Part shown: in pieces, positions 6,959 to 15,315 of the stretch
Layout of the letters: each line of letters starts with the position of its first letter
How positions within the stretch are numbered: the first letter of the stretch is position 1
Source: Flavobacterium urocaniciphilum
Lineage (GTDB): Bacteria; Bacteroidota; Bacteroidia; Flavobacteriales; Flavobacteriaceae
Reading direction: 5' to 3'
Assembly: GCF_900110615.1 (NCBI RefSeq)
Contig: NZ_FOEI01000002.1
Coordinates: 434,001-498,000 of the forward strand
Length of the DNA stretch: 64,000 nt
Made by a program: the position numbers and the translations under genes
The notes under the pieces: generated by a model
Told to the model about the DNA's origin: nothing
Databases searched by the model: none
The model's input: only the letters and a program-made list of their open reading frames with translations

Positions 6959-9114
6959 GCGTTTATCGTTTTGTAGAAATGTTCAGGATTGAAAGGTTTA
7001 GTAATTACTTCGTTCATTCCGAAAGAAAGTAACATTTCTCTATTCTCGTTTAATGAAATCGCAGTTAAAGCAATTACTGGAATTTCTTGGTTGAATTCTC
7101 GTATTTTTTCTGTTGCAATAGTACCGTTAATTCCAGGTAAATGAACATCCATTAAAACTAAGTCAAACTTATTATTTTTAACAGCTAAAATTGCATCTTC
7201 ACCATTATCAATAACAGTACAAATCATTCCTTTGTTTTCAACCATTTTTTTAGTTATCATTTGGTTGATTTTGTTGTCTTCAACTAATAAAACATATTTA
7301 TCTTTTAGGTTGTCAAAAGAATCGCTATTTTCAATAATACGATTAGGAGAATTGATTTTTTTAGCTTTTTCAAATTCTAAATTGAAATTGAATTTAGTTC
7401 CTTTATTTACTTCACTTTCTAAATGAATTTCTGTGTTTAAAAGCTCCATAATTTTCTTTACAATGGCTAACCCTAAACCAGTTCCTCCATATGTTCTGTT
7501 GATTTCAACCGATCCTTGAGAAAAACTATCGAAAATATTAGATATTTTATCGGCTGGAATTCCAATTCCGTTATCTTGAACAATGAAATTTAAAGTGATG
7601 TTGTTTTTTGATTCATTTACAACTTCAATTTTTAAGGTTACATCACCATTTTTCGTAAACTTAATAGCGTTATTAATTAAGTTAATTAAAACTTGAGATA
7701 ATTTTGTTGGGTCGCCTAAAAAATATTCGTTGCCATTGGTGTTCATTTCTAATTTGAAATTAACCTCATTTTTAACGATAAATTCATTAAAGGATTGTTT
7801 GATGTTATTGATCAATTCAATAAGATTAAATTCAATTTTTTCTACATGAATATTAGTTGATTCTAAACGGTTAATTTCTAAGATATCATTAATAAAATTA
7901 AGTAAATAATTACCTGAAAATTCTAACGATTTTAAGTAGTTTAACTGACTAACTTTTGGTTTTTCTTGTAGTAATAAATAGGTAATTCCATTAATAGCGT
8001 TTAATGGAGTTCTAAGTTCGTGACTTACCGTTGACATAAATTCAGCTCTTGCTTTAGAAGCTCTTTCTGCTTTTTCTTTTTGTTCGATAAGTTCTTTGTT
8101 TTTTTCTTGTAAAATCTTGTACGTATTGTTTCTAATTTTATTGTTTTTGTATAAAGAAAAACTCAATAAAGATAGAATCGCAATTAATACGATACTCATA
8201 ATACTTATTAATCGTGAAAAACGTATCGATTTTAATTGATTGTTTTTTTCCTTTTCTAAACGCTCAACAACTTCTAATTGATTATCATGAGTTTTTTTAT
8301 TTACTAATAAATCAGTTTCGAAATTATTTGAATTTTTATTTTTTTCAAGATTTAAATATTTTTTTAAATAGAAGCTAGAAGATTCAAAATCGCCATTTTT
8401 TTCACTGATAGCAATTAAATTCGTCAATATTTTTTTCTTAGAAATACGTAAAGAACTTTTTTCAATCATATCATAAGCTCTTTTGGAATATTCAAAAGCT
8501 TTGTCGTAATCTTTTTTGGAATAATAAATATTGCTTAATTGATACAATGCTTCAATTTTACTGTTTTCAACATCATTAGCATCGTTTACAATTTTTTTGA
8601 AAGTAGTAATTGCATCATCTAATTTGTTCGTTGCCTTTTGTGTTAAACCTTTTTGTAGTTCAATTAAAGGTAATGCATCATCTAAATTTAATTGGTTGTA
8701 AATTTGATACGATTTATCAAAGTAAAGTTTAGCAATTTTGAAATTCTTTTTTTCTAAATACAGTTCTCCTAAAGAATAGTTGGTTTTAGCAACTTTAGAA
8801 GTAACTATTTTATTAATTTCATAATAATTAGAACATTTGATAAAGTATAAAATAGCTTGGTCGTAATTTTTATTTTCTAATTCTATGTTTCCTAAAAAAT
8901 AAAAACAATCATATAAAGCTTCTTTGTTGTTTGTAGCTTTAGAATACTTTATGGCTAAATTGGTATAATTTATAGCGTCTTCTGAATTGTGTTTTTCTTC
9001 AAAGCTATAATTGGCAAGTTCTAAATAATAATTTATGCTATCTGCTTTGTTCTTCAGATTTTGAGAATAGGCGAAATATGTAATAAAAGAAAGTAAAAAG
9101 AGTATTTTTTTCAT
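6946..9114 (-). CDS. Hybrid sensor histidine kinase/response regulator with periplasmic TPR repeats
   Basis: A 722-residue hybrid two-component protein. Order: signal peptide (1-18, ending YSQN); TPR-like helical repeats ~20-270 in the predicted periplasm; coiled coil ~275-295; one membrane segment ~303-322; second coiled coil; HisKA with FMSTVSHELRTPLN (phospho-His H365); HATPase_c with the N box NNAIKFTKNGD, DNGIGIP and GGTGLGLAI; receiver ~606-720 with acidic VEDN, phospho-acceptor D656 (LVLMDVHLP) and conserved Lys in ITKPF. No HPt domain and no partner gene adjoin it, so its output is unknown. The gene appears monocistronic. The TPR sensor suggests it reads a protein or peptide signal (inference). 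Confidence 0.88.
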   Translation of the reverse strand: MKKILFLLSFITYFAYSQNLKNKADSINYYLELANYSFEEKHNSEDAINYTNLAIKYSKATNNKEALYDCFYFLGNIELENKNYDQAILYFIKCSNYYEINKIVTSKVAKTNYSLGELYLEKKNFKIAKLYFDKSYQIYNQLNLDDALPLIELQKGLTQKATNKLDDAITTFKKIVNDANDVENSKIEALYQLSNIYYSKKDYDKAFEYSKRAYDMIEKSSLRISKKKILTNLIAISEKNGDFESSSFYLKKYLNLEKNKNSNNFETDLLVNKKTHDNQLEVVERLEKEKNNQLKSIRFSRLISIMSIVLIAILSLLSFSLYKNNKIRNNTYKILQEKNKELIEQKEKAERASKARAEFMSTVSHELRTPLNAINGITYLLLQEKPKVSQLNYLKSLEFSGNYLLNFINDILEINRLESTNIHVEKIEFNLIELINNIKQSFNEFIVKNEVNFKLEMNTNGNEYFLGDPTKLSQVLINLINNAIKFTKNGDVTLKIEVVNESKNNITLNFIVQDNGIGIPADKISNIFDSFSQGSVEINRTYGGTGLGLAIVKKIMELLNTEIHLESEVNKGTKFNFNLEFEKAKKINSPNRIIENSDSFDNLKDKYVLLVEDNKINQMITKKMVENKGMICTVIDNGEDAILAVKNNKFDLVLMDVHLPGINGTIATEKIREFNQEIPVIALTAISLNENREMLLSFGMNEVITKPFNPEHFYKTINAYVK

Positions 9115-9153
9115 TTTTATTTACATATCGCTAATAGTTAGAATGTGTTAAAA

Positions 9154-10158
9154 TTAGTAATTTTTTTTAGATAAAAAAACTATTAAGTCTATTAAACGAG
9201 ATGAATAGCCAATTTCGTTGTCGTACCAACCTACAATTTTGACCATTTTATCAATTACTGAAGTCAATTGTGCATCAAAAACACATGAATTCGGATTGTT
9301 TATTACATCAACTGAAACTATTGGGTCTTCTGTATATGAAAGTATGTTTTTTAGTTCGTTTTCCGAAGCTTTTTTGAAGGCTGCGTTAATTTCTTCTATG
9401 GAAACTTGTCTTTTTACATTGAAGGTAATATCAGTTAAAGATCCGTCTGGAACCGGAACACGAATACCACAACCTCCAATTTTTCCATCTAATTCAGGGA
9501 AAATTTTAGTAATAGCTTTTGCCGCACCAGTTGTAGTTGGTATGATAGATTGTGAAGCACCTCTAGCACGTCTTAAATCTTTATGGGGTTGATCGTGTAA
9601 ACTTTGATCAGTAGTGTAGGAGTGAACCGTAGTAATATAAGCTTGCTCAATACCGCATAATTCTTGAATTATTTTAAGCATTGGCGCCGCATTATTGGTG
9701 GTACAACTCGCATTTGAAATGATTTTTTCAGAACCATCTAAAATGTGTTCGTTTACACCTAATACTACTGTTTTAATGTTGTCATCTTCTGGTGGAGCAG
9801 ATAAAATTACTTTTTTTGCGCCTGCAGAAATATGTAATTGTGCCGATTCTATTGTTTTGAATTTTCCAGTCGCTTCAATTACGAAATCAATATCTAAATC
9901 TTTCCAAGGTAATTTAGTAATATCACTTTCATGGAAAAATTGAAACTGTAAGTCACCAACAAGTAATGTTTCTTTATTTGTTGAAACATTCTCTTGCAAT
10001 ACTCCATGAATACTGTCGTATTTAACTAAGTGACTCATGGTTTTGATATCGGCAATATCATTTATAGCAATAACTTCAATATTTGGGTGATTTAGAAGTA
10101 AACGAAATAAGTTTCTTCCAATTCTTCCAAAGCCATTTATTGCAACACGTATTTTCAA
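9154..10158 (-). CDS. gap: Glyceraldehyde-3-phosphate dehydrogenase, type I
   Basis: A 334-residue GAPDH: reversible oxidative phosphorylation of glyceraldehyde-3-phosphate to 1,3-bisphosphoglycerate in glycolysis/gluconeogenesis. The Rossmann motif NGFGRIGR is at residues 8-15, the catalytic SNASCTTN gives C152, and H179 lies in TTVHSYT. Asp34 in AINDI is the residue that normally selects NAD+ over NADP+. WYDNEIGYSSRLIDL near the end is the family signature. Full length. Its -7 element lies inside the end of upstream lipA, so it may be expressed both alone and by read-through. Confidence 0.95.
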   Translation of the reverse strand: MKIRVAINGFGRIGRNLFRLLLNHPNIEVIAINDIADIKTMSHLVKYDSIHGVLQENVSTNKETLLVGDLQFQFFHESDITKLPWKDLDIDFVIEATGKFKTIESAQLHISAGAKKVILSAPPEDDNIKTVVLGVNEHILDGSEKIISNASCTTNNAAPMLKIIQELCGIEQAYITTVHSYTTDQSLHDQPHKDLRRARGASQSIIPTTTGAAKAITKIFPELDGKIGGCGIRVPVPDGSLTDITFNVKRQVSIEEINAAFKKASENELKNILSYTEDPIVSVDVINNPNSCVFDAQLTSVIDKMVKIVGWYDNEIGYSSRLIDLIVFLSKKNY

Positions 10159-10202
10159 ATTTTATTATTGAGATATTGATGAATTTAATTTAACTAATGT
10201 TT

Positions 10203-10210
10203 CAAAATTA
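10203..10210 (-). promoter_or_regulatory. -7 promoter element for gap
   Basis: TAATTTTG on the minus strand matches TAnnTTTG exactly. It overlaps the lipA stop codon and sits about 45 bases before the gap ATG. Confidence 0.45.
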
Positions 10211-11074
10211 GTGAATATGTTTTTCTGCATGATAAGAAGAACGAACTAATGGTCCGCTTTCAACATGAATGAAACCTAATTCTTTTCCAATTTTTTCATA
10301 TTTAGCAAATTGTTCAGGAGTAATAAATTCTTTAACTGGTAAATGCTTTTTACTTGGTTGTAAATATTGACCAATTGTTACTACATCAACTTTAGCATCT
10401 TTAAGATCGTGTAACGTCTGGATTACTTCTTCTTCTGTTTCACCTAAACCTAACATGATACCCGATTTCGTTCTGTTTAAACCTTGTTCTTTTAAGTATT
10501 TTAAAACGGCTAAACTTCTGTCGTATTTTGCTTGAATTCTAACTTCACGCGTTAATCTTCTTACCGTTTCAATATTATGAGAAACTACTTCTGGAGCTAC
10601 TTCAATAATTTTGTCTAAATGTTTTTCGCTTCCTTGAAAATCAGGAATTAAAGTTTCTAAAGTAGTTTTTGGATTCATTCTTCGGATAGCTTTTACAGTT
10701 TCTGCCCAAATAATAGTTCCCATATCTTTTAAATCATCTCTATCTACACTAGTAATTACAGCATGTTTGATATTCATGATTTTGATAGAACGCGCTACTT
10801 TTTCAGGTTCTTCCCAATCAACATTTTCAGGGCGACCTGTTTTCACCCCACAAAATCCACAAGAACGAGTACAAATATTTCCTAAAATCATAAATGTTGC
10901 TGTTCCTTCACCCCAACATTCACCCATGTTTGGGCAACTACCAGAAGCACAAATGGTGTTTAATTTGTATTTGTCAACTAAACCTCTTAGTTCTGTATAT
11001 TTTTGTCCAACGGGTAATTTTACTCGTAACCATTTTGGTTTTGGTGTTGGTGGAAAAACACTATCTGTAGCCAT
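10208..11074 (-). CDS. lipA: Lipoyl synthase
   Basis: A 288-residue radical SAM enzyme that inserts two sulfurs into octanoyl groups on lipoyl domains of 2-oxoacid dehydrogenases and the glycine cleavage system. Both iron-sulfur clusters are readable: the auxiliary cluster from C42, C47, C53 ([12 protein letters not shown]) and the SAM cluster from C68, C72, C75 (CTRSCGFC). The C-terminal VRSSYHAE carries the conserved RSSY serine that ligates the sacrificial cluster. Full length. Located directly upstream of gap on the same strand with a 49-base gap. Confidence 0.95.
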   Translation of the reverse strand: MATDSVFPPTPKPKWLRVKLPVGQKYTELRGLVDKYKLNTICASGSCPNMGECWGEGTATFMILGNICTRSCGFCGVKTGRPENVDWEEPEKVARSIKIMNIKHAVITSVDRDDLKDMGTIIWAETVKAIRRMNPKTTLETLIPDFQGSEKHLDKIIEVAPEVVSHNIETVRRLTREVRIQAKYDRSLAVLKYLKEQGLNRTKSGIMLGLGETEEEVIQTLHDLKDAKVDVVTIGQYLQPSKKHLPVKEFITPEQFAKYEKIGKELGFIHVESGPLVRSSYHAEKHIH

Positions 11075-11098
11075 ATTTTATTCTAAATAAATCTGATG

Positions 11099-11106
11099 CA
11101 AATATA
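11099..11106 (-). promoter_or_regulatory. -7 promoter element for lipA
   Basis: TATATTTG on the minus strand, exact TAnnTTTG, followed by GCATC and 24 bases before the ATG at 11074. The rest of 11107-11222 is AT-rich with no other recognisable feature. Confidence 0.55.
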
Positions 11107-11222
11107 CAAAACACAAAAACAATAAATTCATATGTTTAGATTATATTTTTTTATGGTAACATATCCATCCTTTATACTAATTTGTTTTTTGCTAACGCTA
11201 TGTTTTCTTGATGTGATTTCAT

Positions 11223-11258
11223 AAAAAAACCACAAAATAAAATGTACTTTGTGGTTTT
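11223..11258 (-). terminator. Terminator of the tonB-like gene
   Basis: An 11 bp stem (AAAACCACAAA with TTTGTGGTTTT) with an 11-base loop, followed on the minus strand by a T-rich tract, about 25 bases after the stop codon at 11284. Confidence 0.8.
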
Positions 11259-11283
11259 TAGTAATTAAGATGTAGTTGTAATA

Positions 11284-12117
11284 TTATTCTTCTTCGATTT
11301 CTCTTAAATCTATTTTAATTGAAAAAGTACGCTCGCTATTTACAGCTTTACCATCAACCATTCCTGGAGACCATTTTTTGTTCATGGCTTTTAAAACTCT
11401 AATCGCTTCTTTTTCAAAAGCTATATCTGCATTGTTAACCATTCTAATATCAGTCATAGAACCATCTTTAGCAATTGTAAACACTAAGCTAATTGTTAAG
11501 AAATCTTTGTTGAAATTTGCAGGAACCTTGTAATTATCCGCGACAAAATTTCTAAACTTATCAATTCCACCTGGAAATTTAGCTTCAACACCTAACACTC
11601 CTTTATAAATACTATTTCCTGTTCCTTCCGTATTACTTGGTGTAGATGGAGTAGAAACTGTTCCGTTTGGCGTTCCAGCAGGTCCAGGATTTCCATTTGG
11701 ATCACCATTTGGATTGTATGGCGTACTTGGAGTTGGGTTTACTGGCTCTTTTACAGGTTCAACCACAGTACGATCTACTATTCTTGGAGGAACATTTGTA
11801 TCCGGCGTTAGGTTTTTTATTGGATTTGGTGTTCCTTTTGTTTTTGGTTTTTCTGGCTCTATTTTGTTTTTAATTTGTTTAATGACTACAACAGTTGGAT
11901 CAGGTAATTTAGGTGCGTCAGGTTTTATAGGTTTAACATCGTCTGTAGTAAATGAAAATAATCCTAAACAAATGGCTCCAAATCCAATTCCGAAAAATAA
12001 GGCTTTTAAAGTTGTTGTATCGCTTTCTTTTCTTAATCTGTAAGCGCCGTAAGCTTTGTTACGATCTTCGAAGGCTACTTCTAGCCAACTGTCTCTTTGT
12101 ACGTTGAAATTTGACAT
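11284..12117 (-). CDS. Energy transducer TonB
   Basis: A 277-residue TonB-like protein that couples inner-membrane proton-motive force to TonB-dependent receptors. The cytoplasmic start FEDRNKAYGAYRLRK is the segment common to flavobacterial TonB proteins. It is followed by one membrane helix (~36-56), a Pro/Lys-rich spacer (~62-170) rich in KPDAP, EPEKPKT and NPNGDPNGNPG motifs, and a TonB_C domain (~180-272) with the FPGG and GMVDGKAV signatures. No exbB/exbD adjoin it. Monocistronic, with its own promoter element and terminator. Antisense reading frames over the Pro-rich part are artefacts of the repeats. Confidence 0.9.
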   Translation of the reverse strand: MSNFNVQRDSWLEVAFEDRNKAYGAYRLRKESDTTTLKALFFGIGFGAICLGLFSFTTDDVKPIKPDAPKLPDPTVVVIKQIKNKIEPEKPKTKGTPNPIKNLTPDTNVPPRIVDRTVVEPVKEPVNPTPSTPYNPNGDPNGNPGPAGTPNGTVSTPSTPSNTEGTGNSIYKGVLGVEAKFPGGIDKFRNFVADNYKVPANFNKDFLTISLVFTIAKDGSMTDIRMVNNADIAFEKEAIRVLKAMNKKWSPGMVDGKAVNSERTFSIKIDLREIEEE

Positions 12118-12177
12118 AATATAAAGTTTTTAAGATTGATATTTGCGTATATTATAAATCTTAATAAAAAATCGTGC

Positions 12178-12185
12178 CAAAAATA
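12178..12185 (-). promoter_or_regulatory. -7 promoter element for the tonB-like gene
   Basis: TATTTTTG on the minus strand, exact TAnnTTTG, 60 bases before the ATG at 12117; this implies a leader of about 55 bases. Confidence 0.5.
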
Positions 12186-12209
12186 CAATGAATGAATAAT
12201 TTTATTGAA

Positions 12210-13454
12210 TTATTCTGTATAATCTAAGTCAATATCGTGAGTTTCTGCAATCGTTAAAGTCGCGTAAATAGCCAATAGAAACACAATTATTCCAACGATT
12301 ATTGCGCTGTTAATTACGCCAGAAGTTGGTTTAAAAAAATCGAAACCAATTAACATTACGGGTAATAATCCTCGTACCATATTCGGAATGGTAGTTGCAG
12401 CTGTACTTCTAATATTGGTTCCGAATTGTTCTGCACCAACCGTTACAAACATCGCCCAATAACCTGTTCCTAATCCGAACCACGCACAGAAAAAGTAATA
12501 TGCATTCTCAGTTTTTGCAAATCCAGATAATAATAATGCTACACCAACAATAGTGAAAAGGATCATGTAAAAAATAGCTTTTTTTCTTGATTTTAAGTAA
12601 TGAGATAAAAATCCGCTCGCAAAATCACCAGCAGAAATTCCAATATAACCCCACATGATGGCTTTACCAGGAACTAAGTTTTCAATTCCCATAGCATCTG
12701 CAAACTGATTCGCCATCAAAGCTAAAATACCAATACAATACCAAGTAGGTAAACCAATTAAAATACATTTAACATATTTTATAAATCGATCTTTTGAATT
12801 GAATAACATGAAGAAATTACCTTTTTCAACAGAAGTATCGTGTTCAATGTCTTTATAAATTCCTGATTCGGATACACTTACTCTTAATACCAATAAAGCT
12901 AAACCTAAAGCACCGCCAATAAAATATGAAGTTGTCCATTCTGAAGTCATTTGAACCGTTAATTGAGCAACAACAGCTCCTAATAATCCAAATCCAGCTA
13001 CTATTGAAGTTCCAATAGCGCGTAAACTTTTTGGTAAAGATTCGGATACTAAAGTAATTCCGGCACCTAATTCGCCAGCTAAACCTATTCCGGCAATGAA
13101 ACGTAATGCAGCATAAATTCCAACAATATTTTCTTGAGGAAATTGTGGTAAAAATCCGCATGCAATATTCGCTAATGAATACACTAATATTGAACCAAAT
13201 AAAACCGAAAGACGTCCTTTTTTATCGCCTAAAATTCCCCAAAGAATTCCACCTAACAATAATCCAGTCATTTGCCAATTGATAATGGTTGTGCCTGCTT
13301 CGTCAACGTTAACACCTAATGAATTTAAACTCGGAACACGAACAATTCCGAAAAGTAATAAATCATAAATGTCTACAAAATAACCTAATGCTGCAATGAC
13401 AACAGGGATTGAAAAAAGATGTTTTAGTTTTTCAGAAAAAGTAAAGTTTTCCAT
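12210..13454 (-). CDS. MFS transporter (metabolite:H+ symporter type)
   Basis: A 414-residue major facilitator with about 12 hydrophobic helices. The first helix holds GYFVDIYDLLLFG and the loop between helices 2 and 3 carries GDKKGRLSVLFGS, matching the sugar-phosphate/metabolite symporter group (D-x-x-G-R-R/K-x signature). Helix 4 has RFIAGIGLAGELGAGITLVSE, again typical of the metabolite:H+ symporter set. The substrate cannot be inferred and the neighbours give no hint. The promoter element is unusually clear, so it is probably a single-gene unit although sigma and glycosyltransferase genes lie upstream on the same strand. Confidence 0.85.
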   Translation of the reverse strand: MENFTFSEKLKHLFSIPVVIAALGYFVDIYDLLLFGIVRVPSLNSLGVNVDEAGTTIINWQMTGLLLGGILWGILGDKKGRLSVLFGSILVYSLANIACGFLPQFPQENIVGIYAALRFIAGIGLAGELGAGITLVSESLPKSLRAIGTSIVAGFGLLGAVVAQLTVQMTSEWTTSYFIGGALGLALLVLRVSVSESGIYKDIEHDTSVEKGNFFMLFNSKDRFIKYVKCILIGLPTWYCIGILALMANQFADAMGIENLVPGKAIMWGYIGISAGDFASGFLSHYLKSRKKAIFYMILFTIVGVALLLSGFAKTENAYYFFCAWFGLGTGYWAMFVTVGAEQFGTNIRSTAATTIPNMVRGLLPVMLIGFDFFKPTSGVINSAIIVGIIVFLLAIYATLTIAETHDIDLDYTE

Positions 13455-13473
13455 TGGTTTAATAAAGTTTTGC

Positions 13474-13481
13474 CAAACCTA
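13474..13481 (-). promoter_or_regulatory. -7 promoter element for the MFS gene
   Basis: TAGGTTTG on the minus strand, exact TAnnTTTG, 19 bases before the ATG at 13454. Confidence 0.5.
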
Positions 13482-13506
13482 ATGAAAATTTTTATGAAGT
13501 AAAAAT

Positions 13507-14070
13507 CTATTTTCCGCTTATAATTTCGGCTAATAATTTTTTAGCACGAAGTAATTTTATTTTGATGTTATTCAATGGCTCATTCAATTGTTCGGCCATA
13601 TCTTGATAGCTCATTTCTTGAAAATAACGCAATTGTATAACTTCTTGATAAGCAGGTTTTAACTGTTTAATTTGTTGTAAAAGTTTAGATAAGTTTTGTT
13701 CGGTGATGATAGTGTCTTCAACAGTCGGAGTGTCGTCTAAAACTTGATTCGCAATACTGTCTTCTTCGTCGGTAATTTCTAGAAATAGCGTTGATTTTTT
13801 CTTGCGAAGCATATCAATATGTACATTTTTCGCAATAGTAATTAACCAAGTGTTGAAACCAAATTCCGGATTGTAAGTACTAATTTTATCAAATGCTTTT
13901 GCAAAAGTTTCAATTACAATGTCGTCTGTATCAGTTTCGTTTTCAGTACGTTTAAGCATGTAGCCATACACTTCATTCCAATAATAATCGAGAAGAAACG
14001 TAAAAGCAACTTGATCGCCTTGTTTTGCTTTTTGAATGTATTTTAATATTTTTTCTTGTTTTACTTCCAA
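13507..14070 (-). CDS. ECF-type RNA polymerase sigma factor
   Basis: A 187-residue sigma-70 family protein with only regions 2 and 4. Region 2 (~24-92) shows DDIVIETFAKAFDKI and FNTWLITIAKNVHIDMLRKKK; region 4 (~128-180) has LKPAYQEVIQLRYFQEMSYQDMAEQLNEPLNNIKIKLLRAK as a helix-turn-helix. Such factors redirect RNA polymerase to a small regulon. It has no FecR-like or RskA-like anti-sigma gene next to it, which is unusual. Its ATG overlaps the end of the upstream glycosyltransferase gene by 10 bases, so translation is likely coupled and both are made from one mRNA. Confidence 0.9.
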   Translation of the reverse strand: MEVKQEKILKYIQKAKQGDQVAFTFLLDYYWNEVYGYMLKRTENETDTDDIVIETFAKAFDKISTYNPEFGFNTWLITIAKNVHIDMLRKKKSTLFLEITDEEDSIANQVLDDTPTVEDTIITEQNLSKLLQQIKQLKPAYQEVIQLRYFQEMSYQDMAEQLNEPLNNIKIKLLRAKKLLAEIISGK

Positions 14071-15176
14071 TGTACCGGTTTAAAAATCAGGTTTGTAAAA
14101 AAAACTCTGATTTGTGTAAAAATTAAAATGATTTCAAAAATTGGATACCAAACTATAATGTCTTTTTCGTTTAATTTCGCAGCTCCGTAACCTAAAACTA
14201 TCCAATTAAAAATATATCGGAAGCCTAAAACACTTGCTACAATAATCCAATTATATTGGAAAGATAACAAAATTATTGCCAAAGTAATGCAAAGAACTTG
14301 TGAAATAAAAAATAAAGCTAATTGAAACTTGTCAAAACCTTTATAGTGCTTTGCAGTTGATACGTGTCTTCTTTTTTGTAAAAACCAATCTTTATAGGTT
14401 GTTTTTGGTTTAGAATACGTAAAACCTTCAGGGTTGTAACAAAGTGCAGTATTGGCTTTATTAGCTGCTTCATTAATGAATAAATCGTCATCACCTGAAC
14501 GTACTCGGATGTGATTGATAAAGCCATTTACATTAAAAAACTCCGATTTTTTATACGCTAAATTTCTGCCAACACCCATATAAGGTTTTCCAATTTTCGC
14601 CCAAGAAAAATATTGTATAGCGGTTAAAACGGTTTCGTAACGGATGATTTTGTTTAAAAATGAACCTTTAATTTTTTCATATCCACCATAACCTAAAACG
14701 ATGGTTTTTTTGAAAGAAAAATGCGATGTCATTTCGGTAATCCAATTTTCGGAATTCGGACAACAATCGGCATCAGTGAATAATAAATATTCGTTTTTAG
14801 AGGCTTTTATTCCTAAAGTTAATGCGAATTTTTTGTTTCCCCAAAACGCTTCATTATTTTTAACTTTAACTAATTTAATAAACGAATATTGTTTTTCATA
14901 TTCTTCTAATAAATCAAGTGTTTCATCGCTAGAAGCATCGTCAATTAAGACTAATTCGTAGTTTGGGTAATTTTGAGAAACTAAAATAGGTAAAATCTTT
15001 TTCAGATTTTCGTATTCATTTTTGGCGCAAACCAGTACAGAAACAGGAATGCTTTTTGGAGTGTCTTTCTTTGGTTGAACAAATGAAAAACGACTAAAAA
15101 CAACCGATTGATAAATGAATTGAATGACAAAAAATACTAAAAATGCAATAAAAAGTATAAATAAAATTGTTTCCAT
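14061..15176 (-). CDS. Glycosyltransferase family 2, membrane-anchored
   Basis: A 371-residue GT-A fold transferase. An N-terminal membrane helix (3-28) is followed by the GT2 domain: VLVCAKNEYENL, LVLIDDASSDET, the metal-binding DAD at ~135-137 (FTDADCCP), and GDDDLF at ~238. A QKRRHVS segment stands in place of the usual QxxRW, then two or three C-terminal membrane helices. The layout resembles processive or lipid-linked sugar transferases of the inner membrane; donor and acceptor are unknown. It heads a two-gene unit with the ECF sigma factor. Confidence 0.85.
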   Translation of the reverse strand: METILFILFIAFLVFFVIQFIYQSVVFSRFSFVQPKKDTPKSIPVSVLVCAKNEYENLKKILPILVSQNYPNYELVLIDDASSDETLDLLEEYEKQYSFIKLVKVKNNEAFWGNKKFALTLGIKASKNEYLLFTDADCCPNSENWITEMTSHFSFKKTIVLGYGGYEKIKGSFLNKIIRYETVLTAIQYFSWAKIGKPYMGVGRNLAYKKSEFFNVNGFINHIRVRSGDDDLFINEAANKANTALCYNPEGFTYSKPKTTYKDWFLQKRRHVSTAKHYKGFDKFQLALFFISQVLCITLAIILLSFQYNWIIVASVLGFRYIFNWIVLGYGAAKLNEKDIIVWYPIFEIILIFTQIRVFFTNLIFKPVHWK

Positions 15177-15195
15177 GTTTCTCTTAAAAGTTGTG

Positions 15196-15226
15196 CAAAT
15201 TTAGGCTTAATTGTTTACAATTTCAA
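15196..15226 (-). promoter_or_regulatory. Promoter of the glycosyltransferase-sigma operon
   Basis: On the minus strand TTG (15226-15224), 20 bases, then TAAATTTG (15203-15196), 19 bases before the ATG at 15176. Both Bacteroidetes elements are present. Confidence 0.6.
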
Positions 15227-15280
15227 GTTTAATTTTTTGGTTAAAAGCTAGAATAAAATGTATTTACTATTTTGAATATA

Positions 15281-15315
15281 GTAAATCATAAATCGTAACT
15301 CCCAAATCGTAAATT
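15281..15315. repeat. Degenerate heptad array 3' of murB
   Basis: Five contiguous 7-base units on the plus strand beginning GTAAATC, ATAAATC and GTAACTC, in strict phase from 15281 up to the murB stop codon at 15314-15316. A short hairpin (TTTACTAT 15263-15270 with ATAGTAAA 15278-15285) adjoins it. Same periodicity as the arrays at 16371, 23001 and 50463. Confidence 0.6.

Noticed and set aside
11667-12043. Two overlapping plus-strand frames opposite the TonB Pro-rich region
   Set aside because: They exist because the Pro/Gly/Asn codons of tonB lack stops in the complementary frames; the translations are low complexity and have no start context or family features.
12853-13161. A 102-residue alternative minus-strand frame inside the MFS gene
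   Set aside because: It is a Cys/Ser/Arg-rich shadow of a real 12-helix transporter in another frame.
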